Assembly (NCBI GenBank): GCA_023435855.1
Contig: JAEZLG010000288.1
Location: 1-15,943, forward strand
Source: Bacillota bacterium
GTDB lineage: Bacteria; Bacillota; Clostridia; Christensenellales; CAG-138
Length of the DNA stretch: 15,943 nucleotides
Direction: 5' to 3'
Of this stretch, positions 1 to 6,272 are shown piece after piece (position 1 is the stretch's first letter; every line of letters begins with the position of its first letter). The notes beneath the pieces were generated by a model. That model searched no databases. It was given only the letters and a program-made list of their open reading frames with translations, and was not told the DNA's origin. The position numbers and the translations under genes are program-made.

Positions 1-423
1 CAAAAGCCCGTGGGATAGCATGTCCCCCATTGTTTTCTCCAAAATCATTGCGCCGTATGGCGGGTCAAGAAACACGATATCGAAGCGATAACCTTCCTGC
101 ACCGCTCTTTTCAATAAGACGGAAGAATCGAGCGAATAAATCGCTGAAACCTCATCAAACTTAAGCTTTTCGACATTGCGGCGTACGACCTCGGCACTCT
201 CACGCGCTTGATCGTTAAACACACAAAACTTTGCACCGCGAGACAGCGCTTCGAGCCCAAGGCCACCCGAGCCTGCAAACAGGTCGAGCACGGTCTTCCC
301 TTCCAATTCAAATTGGAGGATGCCGAATACCGATTCCTTAACTCGGTCGAGGGTGGGGCGCGTATTTAAGCCCTTCGGTGCAAGAAGAGGCATACCTTTT
401 CTGATACCGGCGATGATGCGCAC
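1..423 (-). CDS. rsmD: 16S rRNA (guanine-966-N2)-methyltransferase RsmD, C-terminus cut by window edge
   Basis: The visible 141 residues match the RsmD family, which uses S-adenosylmethionine to methylate N2 of G966 in 16S rRNA during 30S assembly. The N-terminus reads VRIIAGIRKG, the usual RsmD opening. The SAM-binding loop DLFAGSGGLGLEALSRGA lies at about residues 47-64, and the catalytic N6/N2-methylase motif DPPY at 120-123 is intact. I chose the GTG start at 423 because GGGAGGA precedes it at normal spacing and the protein then begins exactly where the family does. Full-length members have roughly 180-190 residues, so about the last quarter lies beyond base 1. It is the last gene of the minus-strand run and has a candidate promoter of its own at 474-503. 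The family call is firm; only the missing end is unseen. Confidence 0.93.
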   Translation of the reverse strand, partial: MRIIAGIRKGMPLLAPKGLNTRPTLDRVKESVFGILQFELEGKTVLDLFAGSGGLGLEALSRGAKFCVFNDQARESAEVVRRNVEKLKFDEVSAIYSLDSSVLLKRAVQEGYRFDIVFLDPPYGAMILEKTMGDMLSHGLL

Positions 424-473
424 TAACGTCCTCCCGCACAGTAAACACAAAACCCATCTGTGTTACCGCAAGT

Positions 474-503
474 ATTGTAGCATTTTCGCCGTGGTTTCTA
501 CAA
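474..503 (-). promoter_or_regulatory. Candidate sigma-A promoter for rsmD
   Basis: Read on the minus strand, a TACAAT -10 box (474-479, five of six consensus bases) lies 18 bases downstream of a weak -35 box TTGTAG (498-503). It sits about 50 bases upstream of the GTG start of rsmD and downstream of the terminator-like hairpin at 506-535. The -35 is poor, so this is a moderate call. Confidence 0.4.
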
Positions 504-505
504 GG

Positions 506-535
506 AAAAATGGCATTTATTCACAATAAATCCAT
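506..535 (-). terminator. Possible terminator after the amidohydrolase gene
   Basis: On the minus strand an imperfect stem ATGG-a-TTTATT / AATAAA-tg-CCAT with a GTG loop is followed by a run of five T, just past the amidohydrolase stop codon. The stem is AT-rich and has a bulge, so termination may be partial. It would separate the amidohydrolase transcript from rsmD. Confidence 0.4.
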
Positions 536-546
536 TTGCTCACGAT

Positions 547-1713
547 TTAAAACTCGCTATGTACCTTAACGCCATCGATGAATGTAAGAACACAGCGGCT
601 TCTGAAATCGAGCGGATGACCGCTGAACACCACGATGTCAGCATCCTTCCCCACTTCAAGGCTGCCTACACGATCATCGATGCCGACGACGCGTGCGGCA
701 TTGATTGTGATGGATTTAAGCGCAACATCTTCCGGCAAGCCCTCACGTACCGCAAGCGCAGCACATACGGGCAAATACTGCTCGGGGATAACGGGGTGAT
801 CCGTCATCATGGCGAACTCGATGCCGTTATCGTATAGTGTCTTAGGCGCTTTGAAGCTGAGGTTTTTCAACTCTACCTTGCTTCTGTCGCTTAAAAGCGG
901 TCCTACAATCACACCCATGCCCTGCTCTTGAACGGACTTTTTAATTAGATCCGGTATCATATAGCCTTCGGTGCAATGCTCGATGGAAAAGCGGATGTTA
1001 AACTCCTTGGCGATACGGATGGCTGTAAGGATGTCGTCGGAGCGATGCGCGTGTATCTTCATGGGAAGCTCACGCTTTATTACTTTTACGAGTGCCTCTT
1101 TGCCGAGATCTCTTTCGGGAAGCTTGGAACGGTCTTCCCCGGCGTCTTCAATTTTTTGCATGTATTCGGAAGCTGACGCAAGCGCTTTGCGAAGTATTGC
1201 GGCGGTTGCCATGCGCGTTTTCGGAGTTGTTTTTTGCGCTTTATACACACGCTTTGGGTTTTCGCCGAATGCCGCCTTCATGGCAACGGGATACTTTAAA
1301 ATCATGCTTTCCATGCTGTCGCCGTAAGTTTTCATGGCAACGAACTGCCCGCCGATCACGTTAGCGCTGCCGGGACCCGTGACACAGGTAGTTACGCCGG
1401 CTTCATAAGCCTCCTGAAAACAGCGGTCATAAGGGTTGATAGCATCAATAGCGCGAAGCTCAGGCGTTACGGGATTGCTTGTTTCGTTGCCGTCTTCGCC
1501 TTCCTCGCGGATACCGTCCTCCCACATGCCTATATGACAATGCGCGTCCACAAACCCCGGGAGTACATAGCGACCGTTAAGCGTAATCTCCTCAGCCCCG
1601 GGATAAGTAAGCCCTTCACCCAAGGCTACAATCTTACCGTTTTCCACGGCGATGTCGCCTGTAAATTCAGTGCCTGCCATCGTCATGATCCTACCGTTTT
1701 TCAATACCAGCAT
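547..1713 (-). CDS. Amidohydrolase, imidazolonepropionase-like, substrate unknown
   Basis: This 388-residue protein belongs to the metal-dependent amidohydrolase superfamily (TIM-barrel hydrolases acting on C-N bonds, Amidohydro_1 type). The first 50 or so residues form the small beta-sandwich typical of HutI and dihydroorotase-like members (LVLKNGRI at 2-9, VLPGFVDAHCHIG at 50-62). Metal-ligand motifs are visible in order: HxH at H58/H60, a second HAH at 221-223, H246 in SIEHCTEG, and D305 in MMTDHPV. The C-terminal part returns to the sandwich with GSLEVGKDADIVVF at about 350-363. There is no signal peptide, so it should be cytoplasmic. The ATG at 1713 follows an AGGAAAGGGG ribosome binding site, and only 27 bases separate it from nnrD upstream, so the two are probably cotranscribed. 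The substrate cannot be read from the sequence. No histidine-degradation genes are near, so I do not call it hutI. Confidence 0.85.
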   Translation of the reverse strand: MLVLKNGRIMTMAGTEFTGDIAVENGKIVALGEGLTYPGAEEITLNGRYVLPGFVDAHCHIGMWEDGIREEGEDGNETSNPVTPELRAIDAINPYDRCFQEAYEAGVTTCVTGPGSANVIGGQFVAMKTYGDSMESMILKYPVAMKAAFGENPKRVYKAQKTTPKTRMATAAILRKALASASEYMQKIEDAGEDRSKLPERDLGKEALVKVIKRELPMKIHAHRSDDILTAIRIAKEFNIRFSIEHCTEGYMIPDLIKKSVQEQGMGVIVGPLLSDRSKVELKNLSFKAPKTLYDNGIEFAMMTDHPVIPEQYLPVCAALAVREGLPEDVALKSITINAARVVGIDDRVGSLEVGKDADIVVFSGHPLDFRSRCVLTFIDGVKVHSEF

Positions 1714-1740
1714 TTCGCTACCCCTTTCCTTTTTGCTAGA

Positions 1741-2595
1741 TTATTGTAATTCATTAAGCGTACGCCCAATCACTTCGATTACGTCTCGCGAAAGCAGCAT
1801 TCGCTCCTTCAATAGCTCCATCGCTTTATCAGCCGATATGCCAAGCACATACGCCGCCGCGCATGCCGCTTCAAATGTACCGAGGTCTTGCCCCAAAAAC
1901 GCAAATACAATCCCCGTGAGCACGTCCCCGCTGCCGCCCTTAGCAAGCCCTGCATTCCCTGTTTCGTTGCGCCGAATGCGCCCGTCCGGTGCTGCGATAT
2001 AGCTTATTGCGCCTTTTAACAGCACAGTGCAGCCCCACTGTCTTGCATACTGCAATGCGACAGTCTCGGGGTCCTCCATAATACTCGAAATACTCTTCCC
2101 CGTGAGCCGCGACATTTCGCCCGGATGCGGCGTAAGCACCGTGTTTTCGTGCAGCGATTTAGGAAAGTCTTCCGCACGGGAAAGCGCGTTGAGGCCGTCC
2201 GCATCCACTACGATTTTCTTACCCGTGGATAGCGCAGTAAACACCGCAGTTATCACGCCTTTTTCACTCCCCATGCCGGGACCTAAAGCGACACATGTGC
2301 ACGCATCTAAAAAAGAAGTCAATGTGTCAATATCCGGTGATTCCCAAGCCCCGTCAAGGCCGTTTGCCATAACCTCGGGGAGAATGTAAAACGCAGGCAA
2401 AATACTCCTCGGAACGAGCGCTTTAAGTGTGCCTATTCCGGAACGAAGCGCCGAGGCTGTGGCCATGACCGCAGCACCGGAAAACCCGGCACTACCCGCA
2501 ATAATCAGCCCTCTTCCATGGCTGCCCTTGTTGGAGAAAACATCGCGTTCGCCGATAAATGACTTTACTTCTTCAAAGGTCAAAAGCTCTGCCAA
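1741..2595 (-). CDS. nnrD: ADP-dependent (S)-NAD(P)H-hydrate dehydratase, stand-alone
   Basis: This 284-residue protein is the ribokinase-fold YjeF C-terminal domain. It dehydrates the S epimer of NAD(P)H hydrate back to NAD(P)H at the cost of ADP, repairing damaged cofactor in the cytosol. Visible motifs are KGSHGRGLIIAGSAGFSGA at 23-41, LGPGMGS at 104-110, VVDADGLNAL at 129-138, LTPHPGEMSRLTG at 154-166 and the nucleotide-binding and catalytic GLAKGGSGDVLTG at 216-228. Many bacteria fuse this domain to the NnrE epimerase; here the protein starts directly at the dehydratase domain, and no epimerase is seen in the window. The start is TTG at 2595, chosen because GAGAGG sits five bases upstream and because it gives the expected domain N-terminus. 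It lies 70 bases downstream of acpS, an association common in bacteria. Confidence 0.92.
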   Translation of the reverse strand: MAELLTFEEVKSFIGERDVFSNKGSHGRGLIIAGSAGFSGAAVMATASALRSGIGTLKALVPRSILPAFYILPEVMANGLDGAWESPDIDTLTSFLDACTCVALGPGMGSEKGVITAVFTALSTGKKIVVDADGLNALSRAEDFPKSLHENTVLTPHPGEMSRLTGKSISSIMEDPETVALQYARQWGCTVLLKGAISYIAAPDGRIRRNETGNAGLAKGGSGDVLTGIVFAFLGQDLGTFEAACAAAYVLGISADKAMELLKERMLLSRDVIEVIGRTLNELQ

Positions 2596-2631
2596 GGGAA
2601 CCTCTCAGAAAACCGGCATGATTTAAAATTA

Positions 2632-2647
2632 GGGCGGTCACCCGCCC
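2632..2647 (-). terminator. GC-rich hairpin between acpS and nnrD, possible weak terminator
   Basis: A perfect 6-base stem GGGCGG / CCGCCC with a 4-base loop fills part of the 70-base gap between acpS and nnrD. On the minus strand it is followed by TAATTTTAAAT, a poor T-tract, so it may attenuate rather than end transcription. It could equally be a small dispersed palindrome, since it resembles the hairpin at 15910-15931 in composition. Confidence 0.35.
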
Positions 2648-2665
2648 CAATGCTGTCCGAATTTA

Positions 2666-3034
2666 CTAATCCTCCAGAATTGCCTGCGCTACTGCAAGCT
2701 CCTTGATATGAGAAATGCTAACATGGACACGCTTGCCGCAAAGCTCATTCATGCGGTCAAGTGCGCCGCACGCAAGGTTTGTGTACGGAGCACCCTTCTC
2801 ATCGTGCAAAATTTCGATATCCCGCCATTTGACGCCGCTAAAACCTACCGCGAGCGCCTTGGCAATGGCTTCCTTGGCAGCGAACATCCCCGCAATAGTC
2901 TGGGGGTTGAAGTTCATTCGCTCAAAGTACTGCTTTTCTTTTTTTGTAAAAATACGTTCCAAAAAACCGGTTCGTTCCGATGCCTTTTGCACCCTTGAAA
3001 CCTCGATAATATCGATACCGGCACCTATAACCAT
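2666..3034 (-). CDS. acpS: Holo-[acyl-carrier-protein] synthase AcpS
   Basis: This 122-residue protein has the normal AcpS length. It transfers 4'-phosphopantetheine from coenzyme A to the serine of apo-acyl-carrier protein, which fatty acid synthesis requires. The first motif is IGAGIDIIEVSRV, with the metal ligand D8 and nearby E11. The second is FAAKEAIAKAL at 51-61, with the metal ligand E55 and K59. The C-terminal SISH at 106-109 is also typical. The residue before FAAKEA is Met where many homologues have Arg; family variation there is wide, so I do not read this as loss of function. The ATG at 3034 follows AGGATGG at a rather long 10-base spacing. The gene has its own promoter (3103-3130) and probably leads an acpS-nnrD-amidohydrolase unit. 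Confidence 0.95.
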   Translation of the reverse strand: MVIGAGIDIIEVSRVQKASERTGFLERIFTKKEKQYFERMNFNPQTIAGMFAAKEAIAKALAVGFSGVKWRDIEILHDEKGAPYTNLACGALDRMNELCGKRVHVSISHIKELAVAQAILED

Positions 3035-3102
3035 GAATGAAAACCCATCCTAACTTATTTCCGCTTATCGCTGCAGTCAAAAAATGGCCACAGCTTTCTA
3101 AC

Positions 3103-3130
3103 ATTTTACCATGAAGCGATTATTTGTCAA
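3103..3130 (-). promoter_or_regulatory. Sigma-A promoter upstream of acpS
   Basis: On the minus strand a perfect TTGACA -35 box (3125-3130) lies 16 bases from TAAAAT (3103-3108, five of six). The -35 hexamer falls inside the last codons of the preceding P1-peptidase gene, whose stop codon is at 3120-3122. The leader to the acpS ATG would be about 60-65 bases. Confidence 0.6.
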
Positions 3131-4028
3131 TTCCTACGGCGCTTAGGATCGCATTGGTCACAGCCTGCACAGCCGATGTAAGGATTATAGCAAATGGCAC
3201 GCCGGCTAATTGCATTGTGGAAAGCCCGAAAAACGTGTCGCCGTCATACGGTGTATGCACGGGGCGTATCGCCATAGCAAGCCCATCATGTGCTATGGAG
3301 GCTAGCTTATTAGCTTCCTCTCGTGTGAGTATGGCATTGGTTGCTACAACGCCTATGGTTGTATTCCCCATGGCTGCAAAAACAGCTTGCATCTTTTCTT
3401 CGTTTGTTAAAGCCCGACCGTTTATACTTGCACCCATAACAAGCTTGCCTGTATCCGGGTCATAAATCTCGCCGAGCGCATTAACAACTACCAAAGCGCC
3501 TACCTTTACACCACCGCTTAATTCTATACAGCAAGTGCCGATACCTCCCATATTGGCATACTGCGGCCCGTAGAGCTTTGCGACCGTCGCGCCTGTTCCT
3601 GCACCCACGCTGCCGGTTACAAAAGCACCGCTTTGCGCTGCGGCGCATGCTGCATAGCCCTCCTGCTTTCCCGGCCGTACGGAAAAGTCTCCAATGCCGA
3701 GGTCGAATATAACCGCCGCCGGTACGATTGGAACTACGCCGCCCGGCATTGGAACGCCTATACCCTTCTTTTCTAAAAACTGCATCGCGCCCGACGCCGC
3801 ATCAAGCCCATAAGCACTGCCTCCGCAGAGCATAATGGCATTGACGCGTTCCACAATGTTATAACCTCTTAAAAGATCCGTCTCACGGGTTCCCGGAGCA
3901 CAGCCGCGAACATCTACACCCGCCACGGCACCGCCCTCGCATAAAACGGCGGTACAGCCGGTAAGTGCCGCTTTGTCGGTATAGTGTCCGACCTTAATGC
4001 CGTCAATTTGTGTCAAATATCCGCCCAT
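3120..4028 (-). CDS. P1-family peptidase (DmpA / L-aminopeptidase-D-esterase type)
   Basis: The 302-residue product matches family P1 (MEROPS), N-terminal-nucleophile hydrolases that cleave themselves into two chains and act as aminopeptidases, D-amidases or beta-peptidyl aminopeptidases. Family features include the N-terminal IDGIKVGHYTD at 8-18, GVDVRGCAPGTRETDLL at 37-53, the glycine-rich AIMLCGGSAYGLDAASG at 64-80 and GSVGAGTGATVAKLYG at 139-154. GNTTIGVVATNAILT at 221-235 corresponds to the autocleavage segment, where Thr223 or Thr224 is the likely nucleophile (inferred by analogy with DmpA Ser250). I chose the ATG at 4028 because AGGAGG stands six bases before it; upstream in-frame ATGs lack such a site and would overlap birA. 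No signal peptide is seen. It lies 10 bases after birA, so it is probably translated from the recX-birA transcript. The physiological substrate is unknown. Confidence 0.9.
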   Translation of the reverse strand: MGGYLTQIDGIKVGHYTDKAALTGCTAVLCEGGAVAGVDVRGCAPGTRETDLLRGYNIVERVNAIMLCGGSAYGLDAASGAMQFLEKKGIGVPMPGGVVPIVPAAVIFDLGIGDFSVRPGKQEGYAACAAAQSGAFVTGSVGAGTGATVAKLYGPQYANMGGIGTCCIELSGGVKVGALVVVNALGEIYDPDTGKLVMGASINGRALTNEEKMQAVFAAMGNTTIGVVATNAILTREEANKLASIAHDGLAMAIRPVHTPYDGDTFFGLSTMQLAGVPFAIILTSAVQAVTNAILSAVGIDK

Positions 4029-4038
4029 GGCTATCCTC

Positions 4039-4827
4039 CTAACCCTCGCTTGCATCGCGGATGGATACATCGCCTGCATTTACGACAGCAAGTGCTCCGT
4101 CTAATGTTCTCACCATAAGCCTCCCTTGGGCATCGAGCGTTTCCGCAATGCCAGCAAGCTTATTGTCCACTCCGATTATATCCACTTTTTTCCCAAGTGT
4201 ACAGCTTGCGGCTGTATAGCGCTTCAGTAGGTGCTCAAAGCCTTCATCCGTTTCACATAGCGGAAAAACACCCTCCATGCAGTTGAGTATGGCAGCGAGC
4301 ACGGTCTCGCGCTCTATTTCTTTCCCCGTAATAAGCCTTAAGGAGGTTGCCGTATCACGTATATCACCATCAAACGATAGCTGGTTCACGTTAATACCGA
4401 CGCCTACAACAAGGAAAAGTCCCTTTTCTCTTATACCTACCTCAAGCAGGATGCCTGAGAGCTTTTTTCCGTAATACATTAGGTCATTTGGCCATTTTAT
4501 TTTCGCTTCTATACCCATTGGTTTAAGCGCCTCATAAAGCGCAAGCGCTGTGGCAAGCGGGTAACGCGGCGCAAGTTCTGAGAGTATTGACGGGCGCAGT
4601 ACGAGGCTCATGCATATGCTTTGCCCTACCTCATCGCTCCACGACTTGCCACGCCTGCCTCGGCCTTCAAGCTGGTGCTCACTCACCACTAGTTGCCCGT
4701 TGGGACATCCGCCTTGCGCCATGTACTTGGCTTTTATGTTGGTGGAATCTACATTTTCAAGAAAAACAGCGTTTCTGCCGAGCGCTTTAGTTTTTAAAAG
4801 CTCGTCGAAGCGGTCATGCCTCATCAT
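4039..4827 (-). CDS. birA: Biotin-[acetyl-CoA-carboxylase] ligase, monofunctional BirA
   Basis: This 262-residue protein activates biotin with ATP to biotinyl-AMP and attaches it to the carrier lysine of acetyl-CoA carboxylase and related enzymes. The substrate-recognition segment STN (28-30), the biotinyl-AMP loop GRGRRGKSW at 55-63, KWPNDLMYYGKKLSGILLEV at 111-130 and VGVGINVN at 141-148 are all present. The smaller C-terminal domain follows from about residue 205. There is no winged-helix domain at the N-terminus, so it is a group I ligase that should not act as a repressor. The start is taken as the first ATG of a tandem ATG-ATG at 4827, six bases after GAGGTGG; this gives a 14-base overlap with the end of recX and suggests translational coupling. 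The P1 peptidase follows after 10 bases. Confidence 0.92.
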   Translation of the reverse strand: MMRHDRFDELLKTKALGRNAVFLENVDSTNIKAKYMAQGGCPNGQLVVSEHQLEGRGRRGKSWSDEVGQSICMSLVLRPSILSELAPRYPLATALALYEALKPMGIEAKIKWPNDLMYYGKKLSGILLEVGIREKGLFLVVGVGINVNQLSFDGDIRDTATSLRLITGKEIERETVLAAILNCMEGVFPLCETDEGFEHLLKRYTAASCTLGKKVDIIGVDNKLAGIAETLDAQGRLMVRTLDGALAVVNAGDVSIRDASEG

Positions 4828-5338
4828 CGTCTTCCACCTCACCTTCAAAAAAAGCATCTAATGTGCCTTCAGTGTCTCCGAAGAGGCACTCCACCGAGCT
4901 CTTAATATTATCGTAAGTAAACCCCCGCGCGGCGAGACGCTTCACAACGCGCATCTTAGCTTCGTCACAAGGAAGCTTTGAAAACTGCGTTTGTAGCTTT
5001 TCAGCCATAATAAATGTGTTTTTCATTTCGGCCGCATCGTCCACAGCTGCAACCGATTCCGCAATCACTTCTTTTGGCAAATGATGGGAATAGAGCTGCT
5101 CCTTAAGCTTTTTTCGGCTCACAGGTTTTGTGCGAAGTCTTGATTCCACAAAATCCGTGGCGTATTTTATGTCGTTAAGGTAATTTAGTTCTTTGAGACG
5201 CTCGACTGTTTGGTAAATCTCAGATTCACCGAAATTCAAAGTGTCGAGCTTTTGTTCTACCTCGCGCACCGTGCGTGCCTTGACGCTCAAATAATCAAGT
5301 GCCGCGTCCATTGGGTTTTGACCCTTTTTTTTTGCCAT
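4814..5338 (-). CDS. recX: Regulatory protein RecX
   Basis: This 174-residue protein fits RecX, which binds the groove of RecA filaments and limits recombinase and co-protease activity. It shows the three-helix tandem-repeat pattern of the family: ALDYLSVKARTVREVEQKL at about 13-31 (the AL-YL-R-RT-E signature), a segment ending LNYLNDIKYATDFVESRL at 51-68, and RKKLKEQLYSHHLPKEVI at 75-92. A third repeat, VVKRLAARGFTYDNI, comes near 130-144. The C-terminal tail EVEDDDEA is acidic. The ATG at 5338 follows GGTAGG. It is the first gene of the recX-birA-P1 unit. No recA is in the window, so the functional link to RecA rests on family knowledge. Confidence 0.87.
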   Translation of the reverse strand: MAKKKGQNPMDAALDYLSVKARTVREVEQKLDTLNFGESEIYQTVERLKELNYLNDIKYATDFVESRLRTKPVSRKKLKEQLYSHHLPKEVIAESVAAVDDAAEMKNTFIMAEKLQTQFSKLPCDEAKMRVVKRLAARGFTYDNIKSSVECLFGDTEGTLDAFFEGEVEDDDEA

Positions 5339-5358
5339 AACCTACCCAGCTTTCTTTG

Positions 5359-5388
5359 TCATAATACCGCATCGGACGCGCATACTAA
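5359..5388 (+). promoter_or_regulatory. Candidate sigma-E (mother-cell) promoter for the spore-coat pair
   Basis: TCATAAT (5359-5365) matches six of seven positions of the sigma-E -35 consensus KMATATT. After 15 bases comes CATACTAA (5381-5388), which keeps the CATAC core of the sigma-E -10 element but mismatches its later A and T. The spacing is close to the usual range. A start near 5395 would leave a leader of about 30 bases before the coat gene. The expected sporulation role of the downstream genes supports the reading. Confidence 0.35.
5361..5388 (-). promoter_or_regulatory. Candidate vegetative promoter for recX
   Basis: On the minus strand TATTAT (5361-5366, five of six) lies 16 bases from a weak -35 box TTAGTA (5383-5388). 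The start codon is about 23 bases downstream of the -10 box, so the leader would be short. These boxes occupy nearly the same bases as the candidate sporulation promoter on the other strand. Confidence 0.33.
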
Positions 5389-5426
5389 GTCCGTAACGCC
5401 TAAATTTACAAACAGGAGGATGCTAT

Positions 5427-5657
5427 ATGCCGATGAATCAAACGCCGACACCCTTTGCGCAATCCCCGCAAATCGAGTCCAAAAATCTTGACATCGTAAA
5501 GGATCAGATGCACCATGAGGCGCTTGCTTACAAGAAATGCACCGTATACGCGCAGTATTTTACGGAGCAGCCCTTAAGGGACATGGCCAATAGTATGGCG
5601 CAGCACCACAAACAGCACTTTGACGCGCTCAATACCTACCTCAACAGCCATCAGTAA
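5427..5657 (+). CDS. Small CotF-associated spore coat-like protein
   Basis: This is a 76-residue, mostly helical protein with no signal peptide. A strong AGGAGG sits before the ATG at 5427. After a Pro/Gln-rich start, residues 17-76 look like a two-helix segment (LDIVKDQMHHEALAYKKC, then LRDMANSMAQHHKQHFDAL) of the kind seen in small ferritin-like or coat-F-related proteins of clostridia. It is followed after only 13 bases by a second small gene with clearer coat-F character, so a role in the spore coat or a related mother-cell structure is likely. This assignment rests on pattern and context, not on a catalytic motif. The several His and Met residues might suggest metal binding, but no ligand set is evident. 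Confidence 0.6.
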   Translation: MPMNQTPTPFAQSPQIESKNLDIVKDQMHHEALAYKKCTVYAQYFTEQPLRDMANSMAQHHKQHFDALNTYLNSHQ

Positions 5658-5670
5658 GGAGGAATCTTAA

Positions 5671-5952
5671 ATGCAGCAAAACGCGCCTATGACCGAACAG
5701 GAGATTTTGGCCGACCTTTTGACCCAGGAAAAGCAGTGCGTAAAGGATTACGCGGGTAACATCACGGAGGCTTCCTGCAAAAACCTCAGGCAACTGCTTT
5801 TGAGCAACCTGACGGAGTGCTCCACCGACCAGCTCGCCGTGTTCGAACAAATGAAAAGCCGCAATTTCTACAAAACCAAGGATGCACCCGATAACGACGT
5901 ACAAACGGCTAAGCAGGATATGCAGACGCTCAAACAACAAACGGGAATATAA
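5671..5952 (+). CDS. Spore coat protein, CotF family
   Basis: This 93-residue protein resembles the coat F domain of Bacillus CotF and its many clostridial relatives. MTEQEILADLLTQEKQCVKDY at 7-27 matches the usual opening helix, followed by a family-like SCKNLRQLLLSNLTE at 35-49. The end FEQMKSRNFYKTKDA at 58-72 parallels the common M-x-K-R-G-W-Y ending of coat F domains. Such proteins are made in the mother cell and form part of the spore coat; I infer the same here. AAGGAGG precedes the ATG at 5671. The gene is cotranscribed with the 76-residue protein upstream and ends before a strong terminator at 6009-6046. Full CotF proteins are often longer or occur as clusters of small paralogues; this one is short but complete. 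Confidence 0.75.
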   Translation: MQQNAPMTEQEILADLLTQEKQCVKDYAGNITEASCKNLRQLLLSNLTECSTDQLAVFEQMKSRNFYKTKDAPDNDVQTAKQDMQTLKQQTGI

Positions 5953-6008
5953 AGCTCCGCGTTTAGAAAAGCAGCTACGGCTTCTTGTTCTAAAAAATCC
6001 AACTTATC

Positions 6009-6046
6009 AAAAAACAAGGGCGGAAACTCTGCCCTTGTTTATTTTA
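6009..6046. terminator. Bidirectional rho-independent terminator between convergent genes
   Basis: A perfect 10-base stem AAACAAGGGC / GCCCTTGTTT with a 9-base loop is flanked on the right by TTTATTTTA and on the left by a run of six A. It can therefore end the coat-pair transcript on the plus strand and the lipoprotein/eight-cysteine transcript on the minus strand. Confidence 0.88.
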
Positions 6047-6065
6047 GCATAAAATATTTTCCTTT

Positions 6066-6272
6066 TCATTGCTGTCTTGCATTTTCCTCGTTGTATTGAA
6101 ATGCAAGTAAAAGCGCTTCTCGGCTTCTCAATTCCTCAGCTGTAAGCGGTTTTTGCGCGGTGCCCATGCAGTCATTACAGGTGTTCAAACATTCGGGGCA
6201 GCGGCAGCCGCTCTCAAGCCCACGCTCAGACTGTACCATATATACGCCGCAAAGCCTGCAGGAGCATCTCAT
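6066..6272 (-). CDS. Eight-cysteine mini-protein, putative zinc-binding, function unknown
   Basis: The 68-residue product has all eight cysteines in its first 35 residues: C3, C5, C8, then C23, C25, C28, then C32 and C35. Two near-identical C-x-C-x-x-C modules (CSCRLC and CRCPEC) are followed by a C-x-x-C pair, which suggests one or two zinc or other metal sites. The rest is a short, charged, probably helical tail (LTAEELRSREALLLAFQ). There is no signal peptide. Its ATG overlaps the TGA of the upstream lipoprotein gene in an ATGA arrangement, with AAGGG just before it, so it is probably translated by coupling. I do not recognise the family. That it is a real gene is supported by the overlap, the cysteine pattern and its end just before a terminator. 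Confidence 0.65.
   Translation of the reverse strand: MRCSCRLCGVYMVQSERGLESGCRCPECLNTCNDCMGTAQKPLTAEELRSREALLLAFQYNEENARQQ

Noticed and set aside
4029..4079. N-terminal extension of the P1 peptidase from an ATG at 4079
   Set aside because: AGGAGG stands six bases before the ATG at 4028, the extension would overlap birA codons, and it does not resemble the P1 family N-terminus.
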